In this document: piece by piece, positions 22,823 to 33,808 of the stretch
Numbering within the stretch: the stretch's first letter is position 1
Layout: every line of letters starts with the position of its first letter
DNA from: Plantago major
Taxonomy: Eukaryota; Streptophyta; Magnoliopsida; Lamiales; Plantaginaceae
Direction: 5' to 3'
DNA length: 64,000 nt
NCBI GenBank assembly: GCA_026545765.1
Contig: CM048842.1
Coordinates: 44,649,431 to 44,713,430, forward strand
Notes under the pieces: generated by a model
What the model was told of the DNA's origin: nothing
Database searches by the model: none
The model's input: only the letters and a program-made list of their open reading frames with translations
Made by a program: the position numbers and the translations under genes

Positions 22823-23562
22823 TTGTATAAGTTCCATTCTTGTAAGTTTGGATTAGCTTAGTATTGTCCTTAGAGTATATAATACACTTCATCAACATCT
22901 ATATATTATATCGAAATGTTTTAATTTTGTTGAAGATGTACACTCAAATTTAATTATTATCATGATAACTATGACTTAAATAAGTATATTATTAAGTACT
23001 TTTCTACTTCATTTATGCTTGGTCCATCCTCCATAATTGGAGAAACACTAATTGAAACGTAAAAAAATAAATTAGAAAAAAATACGACAAACTAATTTTT
23101 CTTTATTAATACAAAGAGATAATCAATATCGGGCATGCAGATGGAGATAAATGATTAATGATTTGTGTATAGGTAGGTTCAAATTTAATAGTGAAAGATA
23201 TGGAACAAAATTTTCCTTCAAATACCTAAATTTATTTGAAAAGTGAAATAAATGGGCAAAGCTAAAATTTGTCGATTTAAGAAATTTAATCACCAAAGAA
23301 AATCCCTATCAATTATTACATGTTGCCACTCAAAATCTCGAACAAATTTAGTTCTTAATTTGGCTGGCAAACCTTCCACATTTTCAGCAACCATAAGACA
23401 TAAAATTTTGTCACCAAGCAAATAACATTACTTACATGATCTTAGCAACATCACTACTATGTTCCCCTATTCAGACTCTGCTTAATTAGCTATAGAATCA
23501 AAATTTCACGTAGGATGGATGTAATTTGAATGAATCTGGTGGGTTTAGCTAATCAACTTTAC
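22823..23562. other. AT-rich intergenic
   Basis: No gene recognised. The last 100 bp (atagaatcaaaat, cacgtaggat, gggtttagct, actttacata) resemble the end of the ~305-bp tandem repeat further right, so this may be an outlying copy of that family. Confidence 0.45.
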
Positions 23563-23650
23563 ATATTATATTATATTATATTATATTATATTATATTATA
23601 TTATATTATATTATATTATATTATATTATATTATATTATATTATATTATA
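23563..23650. repeat. (TATTA)n pentanucleotide array, left arm
   Basis: About 88 bp of uninterrupted ATATT/TTATA repeats ending directly at a MITE terminus. Confidence 0.95.
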
Positions 23651-23871
23651 CTCCCTCCGTCCCGGTTTCAATTACCCGTGGGGCCGGACACGAGTTTTAA
23701 GAAAAGATTGAATAAAGTAGGAAAGATGGTAGGAAATAGATTGAATAAAGTAGGAGAAATAGTAAATAAAGTATGAGAGATAGTGAATAAAGTAGGAGAT
23801 AGATTTTCCATTAAAGGAATGGATAATTGAATTTGGGACGGATCAAAACGGAATACGGGTAAATGAAACTG
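23651..23871. mobile_element. Stowaway-like MITE inside a pentanucleotide array
   Basis: Left end CTCCCTCCGTCCCGGTTTCA with TA before it. The right arm 'cgggtaaatgaaactg' is the inverted copy of 'cggtttcaattacccg', but the last dozen bases (the expected GGACGGAGGGAG) are missing, and the array resumes at once. Same family as 46881-47102, with which it shares the repeated 'gaataaagtaggaga' interior. Confidence 0.8.
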
Positions 23872-23960
23872 ATTATATTATATTATATTATATTATATTA
23901 TATTATATTATATTATATTATATTATATTATATTATATTATATTATATTATATTATATTA
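23872..23960. repeat. (TATTA)n pentanucleotide array, right arm
   Basis: About 89 bp of ATTAT repeats following the MITE, nearly the same length as the left arm. Confidence 0.95.
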
Positions 23961-24089
23961 GAACAGCCAACTGATAATCTAAGCGCTAAAACATCCTCAG
24001 TTCCTCACGTTTAACCTGGCAAAATTTATGCAACAAAATTCTCTCCCCCAATTCGGAATCTGCTCAACCATAGAATCAAAATGTATAAT

Positions 24090-24925
24090 GGAAAATATAA
24101 ATGTCTATTATATATTAATTGAAAATATAAATATCTATTAATATAAACATAAATATTTTTCGGAGTTTTATAGATAAATTTATATGAGACTTAATAAAAA
24201 CTATATATGCATCCAACATACAAAAAATAAACATTGAAATATATACTGGTTGAAAATGCAATTAATTCCACAAAATTCCATGTAGGATTGAATTAATTTA
24301 ATAAATGCTCTATTTTTTAAATTTAATTATTTCATTTTATCTTATTTAATAAATTTATATTTTATTTTAATAAATAATATAGTTTATTTAATGAATAATA
24401 GTATTCAAGATTGGTGTCTATGTATTCGTCTTGTTACGGGGAATTCAAATATATGTCTAATATATTTTTCGGATTTTTGTAGATAAAATTATATGAGATT
24501 TAATAAAAATTATATATGCAGCCAACATACCAAAAATAAACTGTGAAATATGTATATACCGGTTTAAAATGCAACTAATTCCACGTAGGATTGAATTAAT
24601 TTAATAAATTCTCTATTTTTAAATTTACAGTATTTCATTTATCTTATTTAATAAATTGATATTTTATTTTAATAGATAAAATAATTTATTTAATTAATAA
24701 TAGTATTCAAGATTGGTGTCTATGGATTCGGCTTGTCACGAAAAATTCAAATATATATTCCATATATTTTTTGGATTTTTTTAGATAAAGATATATGAGA
24801 TATAATAAAAATTACATATGCAGTCAACATATTAAAAATAACATTGAAATATATACCGACTAAAATGTAACTAATTCCACAAAATTCCACGTAGGATTGA
24901 GTGAACTTGGTGAGGTTTAGACTAT
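24090..24925. repeat. ~300-310 bp tandem repeat, 2.6 copies
   Basis: Three successive units marked by 'tttttcgga' (about 24158, 24467, 24770), 'tatatgagat/c ttaataaaaa', 'ccaacatac', 'taattccac' and 'gtaggattgaattaattt' (about 24281, 24584 and 24890). Steps are about 309 and 302 bp. Units differ by scattered substitutions and small indels. AT-rich, non-coding, satellite-like. Confidence 0.8.
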
Positions 24926-24941
24926 TGTGCTTTACATAATA

Positions 24942-24984
24942 TAGATAGATAGATAGATGGATGGATGGATTATATGGATGGATT
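24942..24984. repeat. (ATAG)n/(ATGG)n microsatellite
   Basis: Four ATAG units run into three ATGG units and a degenerate tail 'ttatatggatggattcatgg'. Confidence 0.9.
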
Positions 24985-25709
24985 CATGGAAAATGTATAA
25001 TTGTAATCAACTAAATAGATATTATTGTATTATTTTAGCTGTTCGCACCACAATTCAAATTTGAACAAAATGCGAGCGTGATTTTGTCCGCGATTTGTTA
25101 CTAAAATAAATTGGTATCTTCGGTTTATTATTAGACTATTTTTGAAAGCATAGTAAATGAAAAAAAAAAGTTAAAATCGTTAATACGAAAATGTGAAAAT
25201 TAGTTCGTGATGAGCACCATATATTTTTCAGTATTATTATAATTTTAATAACCCAAAAATGATATATGTAAATTTGTAAAAAAAAAAATGGGAGTGTTTG
25301 AACGAAAATGGAAACAGTAATTGGAATATATGGATTTTAAACTCACTTTAAGTGACAGTAATGGCCAATTAAAACTTTCCTTATGCTGTACATGGTATGT
25401 TTGGGAAAATAAGAATAATAGCTGCTAAAACCACAAAAATAGTTGAGGCTGAGAATGGCTCTTGTTGAAGATAGCCCATCAACTTTCAATATTATATGGA
25501 TTTCAATTTTACAGTTACGGGTAAAACCGATCAATTCTCGTAAATAACTACATCCTATGTCCGGAGCTAGATCACATAAAGCTAAGTCGCAAGCAGGAGC
25601 AAGAGCGAGGTAGAATTCGACATTTTAAAAAATCTTTTCATGGAACTCGATTGTTAACTACTTCAGTTGATATAGTTTTTAAGAAATAAATTTTTTTCAC
25701 ATAAGATAT
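24985..25709. other. Intergenic, left flank of truncated Copia-3
   Basis: No gene recognised. The homology to Copia gag begins at about 25710, so the truncation point of Copia-3 lies near here. Confidence 0.45.
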
Positions 25710-27607
25710 CATACAACCATTAAAAAGTCTAGTAAGCTTTTGTCTAGCAGAAACATAAGGAGGAATTCTAGGTAAATGACTAGTATCATTATTATCAATA
25801 ACTATTTTCCTTCTTGGTATGTTCCTTAGTGCTCCTCGTGGTGCTCTCAGATACCTGTCAGGTTGCTGAGTCTACTTTCCAGCAAACTGAGCGTTCCTAT
25901 TCGGATTTCTTCTAGCCCTGGCATTCAGATTGCTCGTGGCTTGTTCTTTCTTCCACTTCTGATGATTGTTGTGAGCAACCCTAGCTTTCATCCATTGTTC
26001 TTGCTCTAGTTTGTACTCTTGAGCAAGTTTTTTGCGATGGATTTGTAGCCAATGCCACTTCGAGCAGGAGGTGCCGACTGAGATCTTCTCTCAGCAGCCT
26101 TACTAGTCTCTGGGTCATCTTTCTTTCTAGAAAAAGTGACATTAGAGAATTTGCCAGCTCCAACAATCTTCCCTTTCTTAGAGACGTAGCATTGTGGGTG
26201 ATTACACTTTCCAATGTGTTGTTCCTTTTCAAGAACTTTCCCATCAGATTTCTTAGGGACTTGTTTTTCCCTCAAAGGTTTGGTTGCAACCACCTTTCCT
26301 TTGTCAGAAACCTTAGCTTTCTGATCAATGGTATAGGTTGTTTGGGAACCACCTTGCTGACCCCTAACAAATGTCATTCTTTCATCACTCTTGTTCAGAG
26401 TGGTAGAACTATTTGTTTGAGTGTCTAGCCCAAGTCCTCCTTTTTCTGAGGCATCTCTTAGCTAAGAGTGTCACAAGCTTTGGCATAGGATTGGAAGGAC
26501 ATTTCTTTCTATTTGAGTTCAACATTGTTAGAAAGAAGACCTTCACACTTCTTTTGAAGTTTATTCATTGCCTCTTCATGTAGCATTCCTGTCTCAACTA
26601 TCTGTGCTTTTAGAAATGCATTCTCAGCATCCTTTGTCTCAGATAGCTTTCGCAGTTGTGAGCACTCCTTTTCAAGAGATTTCTTTTCTTCTTCGAGAAT
26701 CTTTGTTCTAACTTGGACAACCATGAATTCTTTTTCATAAAGATCAAGAAATAGTGGGCAAGAAATAGTGGTTACCTCATCACTTTCATAATTTATAAAA
26801 TCAAGAAATAGTGGTTACCTCATCAGCCATTAAGCATGGCTCGATGTTGGAGCTATCTAGATAGACCTCCTCAGCAACCCCACACATTTCTTTCTTCTTT
26901 TGACCGAAGTCAACCAATTCATGAGTGATGCCACACAACTCTGGTGAAGGAAGTTTGGAATCATCTGAGCCCTCATCCTCAGACTCAGAGTCAAGATCAA
27001 GAGCATCCAGTTGGATTTGGATCTTTTTCCTTTCCTCAGTGAGCATAGCTCTCTGACCTATTTTGAAATTTCTTCTATCTTTCTTGTCACCTATCTTTAG
27101 CTTGTTATAAGCTGGGCAATCTCTTTTGAAGTGACCAGGTTTCTGACAATAGAAACAGATATCGTTTTCCGATTTCTGCTCCCTCAGTACTCGATGCTTG
27201 CTGAGCAGGCTTGTTCAGCGAGCTAGTCAATTGCATACTTTTGTAATGGTGATAGTTGGGACCTAGATGCTTTTTCAGCTTCTCTTTGGTCCTTCTTCTT
27301 TCTATTTCCTGACTGACGTATTTTTTTCATATGATTTACAGCAAGAGCATTTTCCTCAGTCACCTCTTTGGTATCCTTCTTTTCAGAAGTACATTGATTT
27401 TGAGAGCAATTTCAGCAGTTATATGTCCTTTTTGCTTTGTCTCATAATTGACAGTTGCCAAATGTGAGAAAAGCTTCACTGGTGTGATATTAGGCATTCC
27501 ATGGTTGAAATAGAAGTATTGAGTATGTTTCCAGTTTTGATTTAAGCTTCTCACGGTAGTCTTAACATTTTCAGATTTAGAGTATCTCTCACTTTCACCA
27601 AGTGCAG
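25710..27607 (-). pseudogene. Copia-3 gag, downstream part (minus strand)
   Basis: Continuation of the Copia-3 gag that starts at 44334 and is interrupted by Copia-2. On the minus strand it shows GMPNITPVKLFSHLATVNYE, a CCHC zinc knuckle CFYCQKPGHFKRDC near 27107-27160, an acidic stretch (DLDSESEDEGSDDS), PSPELCGITHELVDFG, a coiled coil at 26724-26509 and a basic tail. All have close counterparts in Copia-2 at 30098-31680 on the plus strand. Frames are broken in several places. A small duplication of 'tcaagaaatagtgg' near 26745 and 26802 is local. The element stops near 25710, before protease, so pol and the 3' LTR are missing. Confidence 0.85.
27603..27607 (+). other. Copia-2 target site duplication, left copy
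   Basis: TGCAG directly before the 5' LTR, identical to 43785-43789 directly after the 3' LTR. Removing Copia-2 and one copy rejoins the Copia-3 gag frame (GAAATGGCTGCA to CTTGGTGAAAG on the minus strand). Confidence 0.95.
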
Positions 27608-29348
27608 TGTTGGGAAATTTGTTGGGAAATTTCTTGAGAAATTTGTTAGGAAATTTGTTAGATATTTTGTTAGAAATATCTGTTTAGATTTTGATCAGCA
27701 ACATGATGACTTATCTTAGTCTCAGAAAGGTGATTAGTACTCTTGGTTCACTTGAACATTGTAAAAGAGGAAACTCACTAAGTATGATAGTCTAGCTAAT
27801 CTTGTATAGGATGTTAGGTCTCAAAATGTAATTTTTATTTTATGAAGAGAAGACCAAGAAGAAGACATCCAAGCAGAACAAGCTCAACGACATTGAAGAC
27901 TTGAAGAAATCAAGAAGATTATCGAATCGTTGTTCAGATACCTTAGCGGATATCTTGAAGACACGAGCTTTAAACAGACTGTGTCACAAGAGATATCTGA
28001 GAAATAAAAGGCCTATCTGAAAACAAGGAAAGTGTCCACAGATATCTATTCTCAGATACCTTGAGCATTAACCACATTTCTGAAAAAGAATTATATATTG
28101 CAAACAAAGTTGTTTCAATAAATAAGTGGTATCTGAAGATTGAAGATAAGGACGTGCAAAAAATCAGATAACACTAGTCTCTGATACAAAGTATAGTTCC
28201 GTTGACACTACATGACAAAAAGTATAGTACAATGCATTTATTGCACGGACAGAGATGTCTGAATAAAAGCAGCAATGACCAAGAAGAAGACAAAACACCT
28301 TTAAGATTATACACAGATATCAATAGTTTGAATTTGAGCCTAACGGATACTATTCAAACGGCACTCAAATTCATCTATAAATATCAACACTTAGACTGCT
28401 TGAGAAGATACCTTAGACACACCTTGAACTGCATAAAAACGCTGAACATCTTACTCTCTCAAAGCAACTTACTTACTCACAAAGCTTTCTGTTGCGACCA
28501 AAGCATTTGATCTTGAGTAACACTGAAGTTCTAAGGGTCCTGATCCTAAACAAGCATAGCTAGCTGTGAAAGAGTTGAAACGAAAGATCAAGTATCTGAG
28601 ATTCATTCTCTTGAACATTTATCTAAGACTTGGGTCAGTAAAAAGAACAAGATACCATACATTGAAAAGTGTATTAAGTATACTTGATTCACAGAGCTAT
28701 CTGAATAACTGAATAAGTTATTAAAGAAGCTCATCTGACAACTCAAACCAAAACCAACACCATAACTGGCGTGGAGTACAGGAAGTACTTAGTTTGAAAA
28801 ATCAGGGAATAACTCCAAGGTTACCGGAGTATAGGAAGTACTTGATTTGGGAAACTAAGGAATAACTCCAAGGTTATTGAGTATAGGAAGCACTTAGCTT
28901 GGGAAGCTAGGGAATAACTCAAAGGTTTCTGAGTACAGGAAGTACTTGGCTGTGAAAGCCGGGGAACAACTCAGGGGGAAAATTTGGTTGGGAACCAATT
29001 GTTTAAGAATCTTAGAATAGGATTATTGTAAGGTGAACTCAATTATCTGTTCTAGTGAATTCTAGGTCTCTGATAGACCGAAGTGGATTAGTTGGAGGAT
29101 TACGCCACCTCCAGATACCACTATACTTGCTGTGTTATTTACCTTTCTGTATTTACATTTCAGCAACACACACACACACATTTTAACTGTTTCTGCACTT
29201 ATCTTTATTAAGTCTTCCGCGCTCTGATTCTAAGTATCAGATATCTATTCAGATATCTGAGAAATAGTTTTTATCGACAAAAGTTTTAAAAGACTATTCA
29301 CCCCCCCCCCCCCTCCTGTCTTTTACTTTGCCGTTATCTGGACCAACA
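27608..29348 (+). repeat. Copia-2 5' LTR
   Basis: 1741 bp, TGTTGGGAAATT at the start and GGACCAACA at the end, giving a 6-bp terminal inversion TGTTGG/CCAACA. The start has a local 12-bp duplication (tgttgggaaatt twice). It contains a four-unit ~52-bp repeat (28770-28980), a CA microsatellite near 29168 and a 13-C tract (29301-29313) 35 bp before its end. Confidence 0.95.
28770..28980 (+). repeat. Four ~52-bp direct repeats in the Copia-2 LTR
   Basis: Units each carry 'gagtayaggaagyactt', then 'gaaa.ctagggaataactc' and 'aaggtt'. They occur at about 28772, 28827, 28879 and 28930, and again in the 3' LTR at 43211-43415. A looser version is seen in the Copia-3 LTR and the Copia-4 LTR (46330-46440). 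They may be promoter or packaging repeats; function is unknown. Confidence 0.8.
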
Positions 29349-29350
29349 AG

Positions 29351-29362
29351 TGGTATCAGAGC
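29351..29362 (+). other. Copia-2 primer binding site
   Basis: TGGTATCAGAGC, two bases after the LTR end, is the standard complement of the plant initiator methionine tRNA 3' end. Confidence 0.93.
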
Positions 29363-29465
29363 AGGAGGTTCACAAGCCTTCTGCACTGAACCTAGATCCC
29401 CAGATAGGTGAAGGAACTTTGTCCATTTTTGAGGACTATTTAATTTGTGTGTTAAGTGTGCAGGT

Positions 29466-30500
29466 ATGTCTCTGAGTGATGCACCCATTCTCAAACCAGA
29501 GAATTACGAGAAATGGAAAAATAACATGATGCTCCACCTTGAAGCCATAAGTGACGAAATGATCGAAGTGATAAAGAATGGCCCAATAGTCATTCAACAA
29601 CTCAAACAAGTCATGGAGGTTTCTAATGGTAGAGACAGAGATCAAAGCGAAGGATCTTCACAAACCGATGCGTCAACAAGCGGGAGATCTACTAGTTAAG
29701 TTATTTACGAACCAAAGCCCAGAACTCGGACATCGGAAGATGCCAAGAGAAATCGTCTGGATGGTCAAGCTCGTAATATCATCATCAGATCGACACCGGA
29801 GCATATACAAGGTAAAGCGTAGGGTGCTAAACGGCGAAAGTTGCACAGCGGTGATTGAAGAAATCTGCGAACGAAAAAACCAAAGAAAACAAGTTCGAAG
29901 TTCTCAAGTTGAAATTTCAAAATTTCAAACAAGGACCCTGAAACTCCGGAAGAACTTGATTTCAGATTTACCACTCTCATGAGTGACATGGCGACTCTTA
30001 TGAAAGCAGATACTCCCAGTCAGAAAAGATTAAGACCATTGCCAGAAGTCTTAACCACAACTGGGAGCACACCAAATTCTTTTATTTTAACCAAGGAATG
30101 CCAAATATCACTCCTGTGGAACTTTTCTCTCATCTTGCTACTGTTGATTATGAGACAACTCAAAGAGAACAAACAACTGAAAAGTTGCAAAACGTTGCTC
30201 TAATCACTCAAGGAACTTCTGAAAAGAAGAAAAGCAAGGAAGAAACTGAGGATGCTCTTGTTGCAAAGCAAATGAGCAAATATATCAGTCGAGAAATTGA
30301 AAGAAGAAAAGCCAAAGAGAAGCTGAAAAAGCATCTAGGCTCAAACTATCACCAGTACAAAAATATGCAAAGCTCACTAAACAAGCCAGCTCAGAAAGCA
30401 TCATGTAATCGAGGCGAGAAATTGGAAACGATATCTGTTTCTATTGTCAGAAACCTGGTCACTTCAAGAAGGATTGTCCTGCCCTCAACAAACTAAGGAC
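29466..30500 (+). pseudogene. Copia-2 gag
   Basis: ATG at 29466 begins MSLSDAPILKPENYEKW, then NNMMLHLEAISDEMIEVIKNG. Frame 1 ends with TAA at 29697-29699; the protein continues in shifted frames (GMPNITPVELFSHLATV near 30095) to the CCHC zinc knuckle CFYCQKPGHFKKDC at 30436-30477. The same gag in Copia-3 is more open, which allows each break to be seen; several lie at 'cgg' where Copia-3 has 'ctgg' or 'tctga'. Role: particle core and RNA binding. Confidence 0.85.
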
Positions 30501-31930
30501 ATGTGACAAGAAAGAGAGGAGAATCTTCAGAAGAAGCCAGAAAGCTTTGTTAACTGAAGAAAGAAAGAAAATCCAAACTCAACTGGATGCTCTAGACGTT
30601 GAGACAGATTCTGAAGATGACAATTCAGATGACTCAACCTTACCATCACCAGAATTATGTGGAGTTACTCATGATATAATCGACTTCGGCCTCAAGAAGA
30701 ATGAAATGTGTGGAGTTCTTTGAAATTGATCCGGACATCTCCAACATAGAAAAGCGTCTTATGGTGATGAGGTAACATACTTCTTATACTTATGAAAGTG
30801 ATGAAGAGGAAATAAAAAATCTAGAAAATCTCAGGAAAGAACTTGATATCTATGAAAGAGAATTTCTAATGATCCGAGCTAGAGTCGAAAACCTTGAAGA
30901 AGAAAAGAATTCTCTTGTAAAGGAAAATTCTCAATTAGTTAAAGTATCTGAGAGAAAGGATGCTGAAAATGCATTTCTCAAAGCTCAGATATCTGAGACT
31001 GAAAAGTCATAAAGAAGCAATGGCTGAATTACAAAAGAAATATGAAGAACTTCTTTCTGAGAACAAGGAACTCAAGAAGAAAGAATTATCTTTTCAATCT
31101 TATGCCAAAGCTAGTGACACTCTTACTGAAGTACAATCTTACTTAAGAGATCCTTTAGAAAAGAAAGGACTCAATTTGAATACACAGGCAGATTGTTCTA
31201 TCACTCTGAATAAGAGTAAGGAGAGAAGAACATTTGTAAGTACTCAGCAAGACGGTTCCCATGCAATCTATAACATCGGTGAGAAGACAAAGATTGTTGA
31301 CAAAGGAAAGGCAGTTGCGACTAAACCTTTGTGGGAAAAACAAGTCAAAAACAAAGCTCAGGCACGTCGAAAAGTGTAAACACCCACAGTTATGTCTCTC
31401 AAAAGGTAGAATTGCAGAGCCGCAAATTCTCCCATGTCACTTTTTCTCGAAAGAAATTGACCAACCAGACTAGCAAAGTCACGAGAAAAGATCTCGATAG
31501 CTTCAAGTGCTCAAACAGGTATTGGCTAGAAAGGCATCGAAAAGAACTTGCTCATGAGTACAAGCAGAGCAAGAACGATGGTCGAAAGCTAGAATTGCTC
31601 AAAGCAATTATCGAAGTGGAAGTTAAATCAAGCCATCGAAAATCAATGCCGTGGCTAGAAGAAATCAAGAAAGGCTAAGTTTGCTGAAAAGCAAACTCAG
31701 AAACCTGACAGGTATCTAAAAGCATCATATGGAGCACCTAGGAACACACCAAGGAAGAAAATAATTCTTACTAATGATAACATTCATTCAAATAGAATTC
31801 CTACTTACGTTCTCGCATAAAAAGCATGTTTCAAAGAAATTCATTCAAAATGGATTCCTACCGGAAGAACTTTTAATTCTGACAGTTCCATCAAAGATTT
31901 GAGATCCTAATCTCCTGTTTCCTGTTGTGT
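30501..31930 (+). pseudogene. Copia-2 gag C-terminal coiled-coil region
   Basis: Protein-like sequence in changing frames: LTEERKKIQTQLDALD, an acidic patch, SPELCGVTHD, a long heptad-rich coiled coil (30780-31100), a basic region with KGKAVATKPL, and the linker towards protease. It matches Copia-3 25710-27050 piece by piece. Frame changes occur near 30720, 31010, 31370 and 31480. Confidence 0.75.
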
Positions 31931-33808
31931 GCAGACTGCCTCCTTGACTAAAGCACAATGGCTATTTGATAGTGGATTCGGAAAGCACATTACAGGAGAC
32001 AAAGCAAATCGTTGATTACAAAGCTTGCAACACAGGACCGGATATCGATTTCTCGGAGGAGAATTAAATCCCTCTTGGGAATTTGGCAACGTCAAATTAG
32101 GGACTTTAACAATCACTGACGTATTACATGTTAAGGATTTGAAATATAATCTATTTAGCATGAGCCAGTTTGCAGACAAGGGTTTTACTATAAAATTCAA
32201 AGCTAAATACTGCAAACTAATTGACAATGAGTCAAAGCAGACAGTCTTAGTTGGTCGGCGGAAAGGCCTTTTATGTTGCCGATTGGGCATCCGCCACAAT
32301 CAAGAATGTCTCATGGTGAGTCAATCCGGTCACGTAAGAGCACCGGTTATGGCACAAAAGAATGAGTCACTTGAACTTCAAAACTCGAAGACTTGTCAAG
32401 AAAGAGTTAGTGGTTGGCCTTCCTAACATCTTTCAGGAAGGATGGTATCTGTTCTGCCTGTCAGATGGGGAAACAATCTAAGATCTCTTTCAAGTCCAAA
32501 ATCAAACACTCTAGTGTTAGACCTCTGCAACTTTTACACATGGATCTTTTTGAATCATCTGTAACTAGTTATGCAGGAAAGAAGTATGGTCTAGTTGTTG
32601 TAGATGCCTTCTCAAGATTCACTTGGGTTGTCTTTCCAAACACAATCGATGCCGGTGGAGATACCAAACTTGTCAAAAAGCTTGAAGTCATGAAAAATGA
32701 CAAGGTATCTGCAATCAAAACAGACCATGGTACTGAGTTTGTCAACCAGTACATAAAGGAGTTTTGTACCTGCAAAGGTATACAACACCAACTTTCCTCT
32801 GTAAGAACACCTCAACAAAATGGTGTTGCAGAAAGGAAAAACAGAACCCTTAAGGAAGCTGTAAGGACAATGCTTGCAGACACTGAAATAAGTGAAATTT
32901 ATTGGGTTGAAGCTGTAAACACAGCATGCTACACTCAAAACAGATGCTTGATAAACAAACACCATGACAAGACCCCCTATGAAATCTTGGTTGGTAGACC
33001 CCCTAATATCAAACATCTGAGAGTATTTGGTTGTAGATGTTTTGTTCTAAACAATGGGAAAGATTATCTGAGAACATTTCAACCAAAGGCAGATGAAGGT
33101 GTATTTCTTGGTTATTCCACAAACAGCAAAGCCTACAGAGTTTACAACAAAAGAACAAAGAAAATTGAAGAATCAATTCATGTTGTATTCTATGAAGGAT
33201 ATAAGAAAACTCCTCCTATTGATGAAATCTCAGAAATGTTCAAAGAACTATTACTGAGGGATCTTAAAGAAGAATCCTCAGAAAGGAGAAACATCATTAT
33301 GGAAAGTGAGGATGACTCTGACGTAGAAAAGCTTGAAATGCCTAGTAACAACAAGATGACTCACAGACATGATGAAGAATTTCCTATGAGTCTTCCAGAA
33401 ATGGAAAAGGTTACTGAGAACCTTCATCATGAAGAGGTATCTGAAAATAAGACTGCTGAAATGCAAGTTCCAGATATCTCTAACACTGAAAAAGTGTCAG
33501 ATATCCATGACATTTCCCATATGTCAGATATCTCAGATACTGAAAAAGTATCAAATCAAAATCTTAGTGATTCACATACAAATCACTTGGATATTGATCC
33601 GACTAGCACTAAACCTATGATGAGATGGATCAAAGATCATCCTGCAAATGATGTAATTGGACCAATTAATCAAGGTGTTAGGACTAGGAGAGCAATAGCT
33701 GAAAATGCTAATTCTCTTTTTGGATGTTTCATCTCAAATATTGAACCTAAAAATATAGAAGAAGCACTAGGAGACCAAGACTGGATCTCTGCAATGCAAG
33801 AAGAGTAA
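31931..33808 (+). pseudogene. Copia-2 protease and integrase
   Basis: The protease active site DSG lies at 31968-31976 (LFDSGFGKHITGD; the usual Cys-Ser after DSG is changed). The GAG-pre-integrase block is split by a shift near 32340-32415 (CSACQMGK on the far side). Integrase from 32414 is open for 465 codons with Asp in LLHMDLF, Asp in KTDHGTEF and Glu in NGVAERKNR, then HLRVFGCRCFVL and GVFLGYSTNS. The C-terminal tail is rich in acidic and 'DISD' repeats. TAA at 33806-33808 interrupts the frame just inside the next domain (AMQEE). Confidence 0.9.

Noticed and set aside
25981..26377. Independent host gene with a basic KGKVVATKPL region
   Set aside because: It matches the Copia-2 gag tail at 31200-31400 piece by piece, so it is part of Copia-3.
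32612..33016. Minus-strand open frame of 135 codons
   Set aside because: Antisense to the well-supported Copia-2 integrase core.
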